Positions 5,501 through 8,446 of a DNA stretch of 8,446 nucleotides are shown in pieces. The stretch lies in the NCBI GenBank assembly GCA_035259345.1, contig DATFWK010000055.1, positions 1 through 8,446 on the forward strand. Direction: 5' to 3'. The stretch is from DATFWK01 sp035259345. GTDB lineage: Bacteria > Actinomycetota > Thermoleophilia > Miltoncostaeales > Miltoncostaeaceae. The translations under genes and the position numbers were made by a program. How positions within the stretch are numbered: the first letter of the stretch is position 1; every line of letters starts with the position of its first letter. The notes under the pieces are model-generated. The model worked only from the letters and a program-made list of their open reading frames with translations. It had not been told where the DNA came from and made no database searches.

Positions 5501-7252
5501 CTCCATGCACGCCACGCCGTGCTGGGCGGCGACGCGCCGGAGCTCGGCCAGCGAGAGGCGTGAGCCCGGGCGCATCCCGCCCAGGATGATCGGCATGCGC
5601 AGCTCGCAGCGGAGCGGCGGCTCGGTCTCGACGCCCTGGATCGGCGGCCGGCGGCCCAGCACGACCCGGGTCGAGAAGTGCTCCACCTCGCGCTCGCGGT
5701 CGATGGCCGGGTTGGTGACGACGGCCACCGTCTCCTGGAAGTAGTCCGAGAGCGGCACGGGCGTGGGGGAGAGGGCGCCGAGCGGCCCGTCCCAGCCCAG
5801 CGAGCCGATGGGCTCGGCGGCGCGATCGGCGTGGAACTGCAGCTGGTCCTTGTCGCTGTCGATCCAGCCGGCCGCCGCGAGCAGGCGCTCGAGCGGCAGC
5901 TCCGGCTCGTCGCCGATCTCGCCGAGGTCGATCTCGTGGGCGACGGGGTCGAGCCCGCCGGCCAGGCGCGCCCGCGCCTCGGCGGTGGGGAGCGCCCCGC
6001 GCGAGGCGGCCCGCCGGTAGACCTCCTGCTGCAGCTCCCAGTAGTCGAGGATGCTCGGCACGCCGTCCTCGCCTGTGACGACCGCGACCTTCTCGCCCGG
6101 GGCGAGCGGGCCGGGGTCGCGGGTGACCTCGGACACCGGCACGATGCCGGGCTCGGAGCTCACGACGTAGAGGTCGTCCGTCTCGATCCACCAGAGCGGC
6201 CGCAGGCCGAGGGCGTCCACCGCGAAGACCATCTCCCGGCCCGCGCGGCAGGCCAGCGCGACCGGTCCCTGCGCGTACGGCCCCCAGGCCTCGCGGTAGT
6301 GGACGTAGAGGTCCTGCAGCTTGGGCGGGAGGCGGTGGACCTCGCCCAGGATCGGCGGCAGGGCGAACTCGACGGCCTCGAGCAGCGAGAGGCCCCGCTC
6401 GAAGATCAGGCCCTCGAGCAGCCGGTTGAGGTCCTGGGAGTCCGAGCCGTCGCGGGTGATCGTGAGCCCGAGCTGCACGGCCTGCTCGCGCAGCTGCGCG
6501 ATCGTGTTGATCTCGCCGTTGTGGCCCAGGATCGCAAACGGCTGCACCCGGCTGAAGGTCGGGTAGGTGTTCGTCGAGTAGCGGTTGTGGGCGATGATCC
6601 GCGCCGCGCCGAAGGCCGGGTCGGCGAGCTCCGGGTAGAAGCGCGGCAGCACGTCCGGCTGGCCGAGCACCTTGTAGACGGCGTCGTTGGCCGAGAACGA
6701 GGCGACGTGGCAGGTGAGCTCCTGCTCGATGTCCACCATCGCCCGGTAGCAGTCCCGCGAGGCCGTCTGGGGCGAGGAGGCGAGCGCGGCGATCTGCCAG
6801 AAGACCGGCGGCGTCTCGGCCGCCCGCGGGCCGAGGGCCTCGCGGTCCGTGACCCCGGCGGCGCTCCAGAGCACCCGCATGCCACGCCCGTCGATCAGCT
6901 CGATGAGCCGCGGGAGCTCCGCCGCGGCGGTCTCCTCGCTGCCGAAGAAGACGTGACAGACCACGAAGCGCCCGTCGTACGCCAGCCCGCCGTCCTCGCC
7001 CACCGACTCCAGCCGCTCGCGCCACTGCGGGCGGGGCAGGTCCACCTGCAGGCCGCTGCCGTCGCCCTCGCCGTCGACGCTCCCCGAGCGGTGCACCATC
7101 ATCTCGAGCGCGACCAGGGCGCGCTCGATCAGCGCATGGGTCGGGACTCCGTCCCTGGTGATGAACCCGCACAGCGCGCACGCGTCGTGCTCCTGGAGCT
7201 CGGGCAGCCCAGGGGGTGGCTGGGTGGCGAAGGGGACGGGTGGCAGCGACAT
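2576..7252 (-). CDS. gltB: Glutamate synthase (GOGAT) large subunit
   Basis: GltB makes two glutamates from glutamine and 2-oxoglutarate. Glutamine is hydrolysed in the N-terminal amidotransferase and ammonia is channelled to the FMN site. In this 1558-aa protein, residues 25 to about 405 are the class II amidotransferase: candidate nucleophile Cys25 in EHDACALCGF, HRS at 54-56, HNRYSTNT at 222-229 and HNGEIN at 244-249. The central domain is about 475-760. The FMN/2-oxoglutarate domain is about 820-1230, with LVSSMSFGSQGE, KPGEGGHLPGSKV and ITMSGFDGGTGAA. The 3Fe-4S motif is Cys1114-x5-Cys1120-x4-Cys1125. A 30-residue Gly/Asn linker (1290-1319) precedes the C-terminal GXGXG beta-helix domain. 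The ATG at 7252 is chosen because GGAGGG lies 6 nt upstream; an in-frame ATG at 7321 would add 23 residues without support. No gltD is in the window, so the electron donor (GltD/NADPH or ferredoxin) cannot be decided. Confidence 0.95.
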   Translation of the reverse strand: MSLPPVPFATQPPPGLPELQEHDACALCGFITRDGVPTHALIERALVALEMMVHRSGSVDGEGDGSGLQVDLPRPQWRERLESVGEDGGLAYDGRFVVCHVFFGSEETAAAELPRLIELIDGRGMRVLWSAAGVTDREALGPRAAETPPVFWQIAALASSPQTASRDCYRAMVDIEQELTCHVASFSANDAVYKVLGQPDVLPRFYPELADPAFGAARIIAHNRYSTNTYPTFSRVQPFAILGHNGEINTIAQLREQAVQLGLTITRDGSDSQDLNRLLEGLIFERGLSLLEAVEFALPPILGEVHRLPPKLQDLYVHYREAWGPYAQGPVALACRAGREMVFAVDALGLRPLWWIETDDLYVVSSEPGIVPVSEVTRDPGPLAPGEKVAVVTGEDGVPSILDYWELQQEVYRRAASRGALPTAEARARLAGGLDPVAHEIDLGEIGDEPELPLERLLAAAGWIDSDKDQLQFHADRAAEPIGSLGWDGPLGALSPTPVPLSDYFQETVAVVTNPAIDREREVEHFSTRVVLGRRPPIQGVETEPPLRCELRMPIILGGMRPGSRLSLAELRRVAAQHGVACMEDVVAAWDWRAVRLPLYFATGHGTRVHVERLAEAAVAAVAEGAEIVVLEDVLAGPGHRVADPHLAMAAVDKALREAKAEDGSSMRRRVSLVLQAAGIRNVHDVMMAVGVGADGLCPYAMMELAMEGSNEPEAACGRVLEALQKGIEKVLSTIGIHEIRGYGRLMSAIGVRPEILELIGMPGFCASEERGLGFDGLDALAEDGRRLRAGEEDPGKSRLPRMYPLVWKSLMRLATSERGYEEFAEVCEQVERDRPVAIRHALAPQLAPPEERVAVELVSSAAGEHNLPFLVSSMSFGSQGETAFRAYAEAAERADMLAMNGEGGEIRDMYGRYPKHRGVQIASGRFGVSSLLLNSCEWIEIKIGQGAKPGEGGHLPGSKVTAKIAAARNAQVGSDLISPSNNHDLYSIEDLAQLIDELKTANPHAKVIVKVPVVPGIGTISVGIAKAGADVITMSGFDGGTGAARQHALRRTGLPCEIGTVLTHHALTEAGIRDRVEIWADGGMRTAMDCVKLICLGANRIGFGTASMVAIGCTICRGCQLDTCHVGIATQIDDEHEAKERGLKRFVPRDLDAAVDHLVRYFTEMGHALRQIAGDMGFERVADMVGCADRLVQVSHHDALDTRRLLTPTREAVITAPASGPRYFRPFNPPPPHRTPEAAEERLAAGATLAVRDDVATARDRNVGTDLAGLLARGRTGVHTTDAIRARVNGGGNGAGADGPSNGGGGGNGGPDGEGNGHALVELMFRNGASPGMGFGAFNLDGVTLHVEGGAQDGVGKCALGGEIEVLKSQNAKGDWVGGHVGKSFAYGAQQGVFLIQGNCDTRAAIRLSGSDMVLGAEPAEPLNDKLGSLATRANCKGFAFEYMTGGRIVVLGDPGPWICSGMTGGVVYQRLESAWNLDEAAIRRRLSKAAKVSIVQLDEADEQVVAELLSRYALALAASGQHAAAAGLEPLVESPAEHFVAITPVTQQADPNISTE
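3296..3385 (-). repeat. Gly/Asn-rich low-complexity linker inside gltB
   Basis: Residues 1290-1319 of GltB begin NGGGNGAGADG and continue in the same style (Gly, Asn, Asp, Pro, Glu only, apart from single Ala, Ser and His residues). They join the end of the FMN domain region to the GXGXG beta-helix domain. In known GltB structures this junction is packed and not floppy, so the insert is unusual. The reading frame continues cleanly through it. Confidence 0.8.
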
Positions 7253-7258
7253 GCTCGG

Positions 7259-7264
7259 CCCTCC
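7259..7264 (-). promoter_or_regulatory. Shine-Dalgarno of gltB
   Basis: On the minus strand GGAGGG ends 6 nt before the ATG at 7252. It decides this start over the upstream in-frame ATG at 7321, which has no comparable site. Confidence 0.75.
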
Positions 7265-7378
7265 GGGGCAATGGGGGGTCGGGAACCTGGAATTGTGACA
7301 GGCCGCACGGCGCCCCGGCACTCGCCGGGGCTGTCTCCGCCCGCCCCGAAAGTCAAGCGGGTGGCGGTACGCCCGTCA

Positions 7379-7388
7379 ATCCGCGGAT
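7379..7388. repeat. 10-bp perfect palindrome ATCCGCGGAT upstream of the rhomboid promoter
   Basis: The palindrome covers the -35 position relative to the TACCAT box, where a repressor or activator dimer could act. No regulator can be assigned, and a 10-bp palindrome can occur by chance in a window of this size. Confidence 0.3.
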
Positions 7389-7403
7389 GCCCTGGGAACG
7401 CCC

Positions 7404-7409
7404 TACCAT
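7404..7409 (+). promoter_or_regulatory. Candidate -10 box of the rhomboid gene (leaderless)
   Basis: TACCAT fits TAnnnT and ends 8 nt before the ATG at 7418. There is no Shine-Dalgarno in that interval, so the transcript would start at or within a base or two of the start codon. The layout copies that of the ABC ATPase gene at the other end of the window. The expected -35 position is occupied by the palindrome ATCCGCGGAT. Confidence 0.42.
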
Positions 7410-7417
7410 TCGTCCAG

Positions 7418-8278
7418 ATGCGCGACCTGCCGCCGCTCCCCGGCGCCGACACCGAGACCCTCACCTGCTACCGCCATCCCGGCCGCGAGACGCTCGTGCG
7501 CTGCGCGACCTGCGGGCGGCCGATCTGCACCAGTTGCATGGTGCAGACTCCGGTCGGCATCAAGTGCCCCGAGTGCGCGGGCAGGGCCACCGGCGTCGAC
7601 CGCCTGCGCCCGCATGCGATCCCCCGGGGGACGACCTACGTCACCTACACGCTGATCGCGCTGAACGTGCTGGTGTTCCTCATCCAGCTCGCCCAGGCGG
7701 GCGGCAACGACGTCGTGAACACGCAGATCGCCCAGGACTACGCGCTCCAGGGCCACGCGGTCGCCGGCGGGGACTGGTACCGGATCGTCACCGGCGCCTT
7801 CCTCCACGCGAACTTCCTGCACATCCTCTTCAACATGTACGCCCTCTGGGTGCTCGGGGTGGCGTTCGAGAGCTATGTCGGCCCGTTGCGGATGGCGCTG
7901 GTCTACTTCGCGTCCGTGCTCTGCGGCTCGGCCGGCGCGCTGCTCCTGTCCGGGCCGAACGCCCTGACAGTCGGCGCCTCCGGCGGCATCTTCGGCGTGA
8001 TGACCGCCGTGTTCGTGCTCGAGCGCCAGCGTGGCTTCTCCCTGCTGATGGGCGGCGTCGGCGTCTGGCTGCTCCTGAACCTCGTGATCACGTTCGCGTT
8101 CTCGGGCATCTCCGTCGGCGGCCACCTCGGCGGGATCGTCGGCGGCGGCCTGGCGGCGCTGATCCTGTCCGGCTTCGGCAAGGGCCACATGGCCGCCGGC
8201 AAGCTCGGCCCGGCGGTCGTGCTGCCGATGGCGCTGCTCTACGTCGGGGCCATCGCCGTCGCGCTCGCCGCGGCGTAG
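7418..8278 (+). CDS. Rhomboid family intramembrane serine protease with N-terminal B-box-like zinc finger
   Basis: This 286-aa membrane protein probably cleaves transmembrane or tethered proteins within the bilayer. Residues 17-53 hold eight potential zinc ligands: C17-x2-H20, C29-x2-C32, C37-x2-C40 and C50-x2-C53, a B-box-like module expected in the cytoplasm. The rhomboid core follows: a first helix (about 74-92), the loop with WYRIVTGAFLHANFLHILFN (His130, His135, Asn139 of the HxxxN motif), a helix at about 157-177, the active-site GASGGIFG with nucleophile Ser188, and SVGGHLGGIVGG with His236 as the catalytic-dyad partner. A last hydrophobic segment (263-284) suggests a seventh helix. 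The ATG at 7418 is the start because the zinc module begins just after it and no Shine-Dalgarno favours another. The frame stays open far upstream, antisense to gltB, but this is a GC-bias effect. The gene is divergent from gltB and convergent with the M42 peptidase. Confidence 0.93.
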   Translation: MRDLPPLPGADTETLTCYRHPGRETLVRCATCGRPICTSCMVQTPVGIKCPECAGRATGVDRLRPHAIPRGTTYVTYTLIALNVLVFLIQLAQAGGNDVVNTQIAQDYALQGHAVAGGDWYRIVTGAFLHANFLHILFNMYALWVLGVAFESYVGPLRMALVYFASVLCGSAGALLLSGPNALTVGASGGIFGVMTAVFVLERQRGFSLLMGGVGVWLLLNLVITFAFSGISVGGHLGGIVGGGLAALILSGFGKGHMAAGKLGPAVVLPMALLYVGAIAVALAAA

Positions 8279-8281
8279 GCG

Positions 8282-8446
8282 TCAGACCGTGTGGGCCTCC
8301 TCGAGGAGGCCCGCGACCAGGGCGATCGCGGCCTCGACGTCGGCCGGGTGGCAGGCCTCGACGCTGGAGTGCCCGTAGCGGGTCGGGATCGAGACGCACC
8401 CGGCGAGCGCCCCCTCCGCCGCCAGCTGCATTGCTTGGGTGTCCGT
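8282..8446 (-). CDS. M42 family metallopeptidase (glutamyl aminopeptidase/endoglucanase-like), C-terminal fragment
   Basis: The minus strand reads 54 codons to a TGA at 8284-8282, with the 5' part beyond the window. The fragment starts TDTQAMQLAAEGALAGCVSI, continues PTRYGHSSVEACHPADVEAA and ends LLEEAHTV. This is the typical end of M42 aminopeptidases: a 'TDA/TDT' segment with Ala/Met-x-Gln, the strand 'G-V-SIPTRY-HS-VE' whose His (RYGHS) is a conserved metal ligand, then a final helix introduced by 'D-V' that closes the fold. M42 enzymes are large cytoplasmic dodecameric or tetrahedral metallo-aminopeptidases that trim peptides after proteasome or Lon-type degradation. The older endoglucanase (CelM/FrvX) label is considered a misassignment. 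The stop is 3 bp from the rhomboid stop. The catalytic centre is not visible, so activity cannot be judged. Confidence 0.9.
   Translation of the reverse strand, partial: TDTQAMQLAAEGALAGCVSIPTRYGHSSVEACHPADVEAAIALVAGLLEEAHTV
8293..8312. terminator. Perfect 20-bp palindrome at the rhomboid/M42 convergent ends, candidate terminator
   Basis: GGGCCTCCTCGAGGAGGCCC is its own reverse complement and starts 14 nt after the rhomboid stop. As RNA it forms an 8-bp GC-rich stem with a UCGA loop in either direction. It lies inside the last codons of the M42 gene (GLLEEA). There is no T-run, so it is not a standard intrinsic terminator, but its position just past the rhomboid stop suggests a terminator or mRNA 3'-end stabiliser for that gene. 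Confidence 0.5.

Larger units (their letters stand above)
7253..7417. promoter_or_regulatory. Divergent intergenic region between gltB and the rhomboid gene
   Basis: These 165 bp must hold both promoters. For gltB, the minus-strand hexamer CACAAT (7297 to 7292) is a 4/6 match to a -10 box and would give a leader of about 33 nt; its -35 region (GTGCCG, 18-bp spacer) is weak. Two minus-strand TTGAC pentamers start at 7379 and 7356, 23 bp apart, without good -10 boxes at standard spacing. For the rhomboid gene, TACCAT at 7404-7409 is the likely -10. Between them lie GGCG-GTA-CGCC (7363-7373) and the 10-bp palindrome ATCCGCGGAT (7379-7388). A weak CRP-like match (TGTGA-N6-GCACG, 7294-7309) overlaps the gltB -10 candidate. 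Confidence 0.4.

Noticed and set aside
2633..5563. Long open frame (976 codons) on the plus strand antisense to gltB
   Set aside because: It mirrors the gltB codon frame in a very GC-rich gene; its translation is Arg/Ala/Val/His/Leu-rich without any domain, while the opposite strand encodes clear GltB domains.
4701..7271. 856-codon minus-strand frame overlapping gltB
   Set aside because: It is a +1 shadow of gltB with Arg/Ala/Gly/Pro-rich translation and no conserved motif; not evidence of a frameshift because the gltB frame is uninterrupted.
7253..7321. gltB starting at the upstream ATG (7321)
   Set aside because: No Shine-Dalgarno there; the extra 23 residues have no family match and the candidate promoter falls inside them, whereas the ATG at 7252 has GGAGGG 6 nt upstream.
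5678..7417. 580-codon upstream extension of the rhomboid frame, antisense to gltB
   Set aside because: The extension has no recognisable domain and lies wholly over gltB coding and promoter sequence. The zinc module and the -10/ATG arrangement support the start at 7418.
1..8446. Mobile element, integration site or defence island
   Set aside because: No transposase, recombinase, toxin, nuclease, terminal repeats or shift in base composition was seen; the genes are core-type and evenly GC-rich.

Overview
The window is very GC-rich, with strong G/C preference at third codon positions, GTG and TTG starts, and dense packing. This points to a high-GC actinobacterium. The gene content and protein style (a short membrane-anchored Ser/Thr kinase next to an Asp23/Gls24 protein, and a zinc-finger rhomboid) suggest Thermoleophilia (Solirubrobacterales-like), but this assignment is inferred from general resemblance and was not tested. 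The DNA looks chromosomal. No transposase, integrase, phage gene, CRISPR array, tRNA or rRNA was seen.

Layout from left to right. Positions 1-113 (minus) are the start of an ABC transporter ATPase, probably of the betaine/osmoprotectant type. A 134-bp divergent regulatory region (114-247) follows; it has a CRP/GlxR-like palindrome, two other inverted repeats, and a candidate promoter and strong Shine-Dalgarno for the rightward genes. On the plus strand come a VOC (glyoxalase-fold) protein (248-613), a 94-bp gap with a perfect 10-bp-arm inverted repeat, and a tightly coupled three-gene unit: an Asp23/Gls24 envelope-stress protein (708-1112), a small lipoprotein (1109-1579) and a membrane-anchored Ser/Thr protein kinase (1576-2562). 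Both junctions in this unit are 4-nt start/stop overlaps.

The kinase meets, tail to tail, a large minus-strand gltB (7252 down to 2576, 1558 aa), the glutamate synthase large subunit. No gltD is present in the window. A 165-bp divergent intergenic region (7253-7417) separates gltB from a plus-strand rhomboid intramembrane protease with an N-terminal B-box-like zinc-binding module (7418-8278). Only 3 bp beyond the rhomboid stop lies the 3' end of a minus-strand M42-family metallo-aminopeptidase (8282-8446, partial).

The most interesting locus is the Asp23 / lipoprotein / kinase unit. It looks like a small envelope-sensing or signalling module: a cytoplasmic kinase with one membrane helix and a short outer tail, a lipid-anchored helical partner ending in a His/Lys-rich tail, and a cytoplasmic envelope-stress protein. 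The kinase C-lobe is unusually short. GltB is recognisable throughout but has several non-standard details: a CALCGF active-site segment, an extra cysteine in the Fe-S motif and a 30-residue Gly/Asn linker. The rest of the window is ordinary housekeeping content, and I found no clear case of a wholly new multi-gene defence or mobile system.
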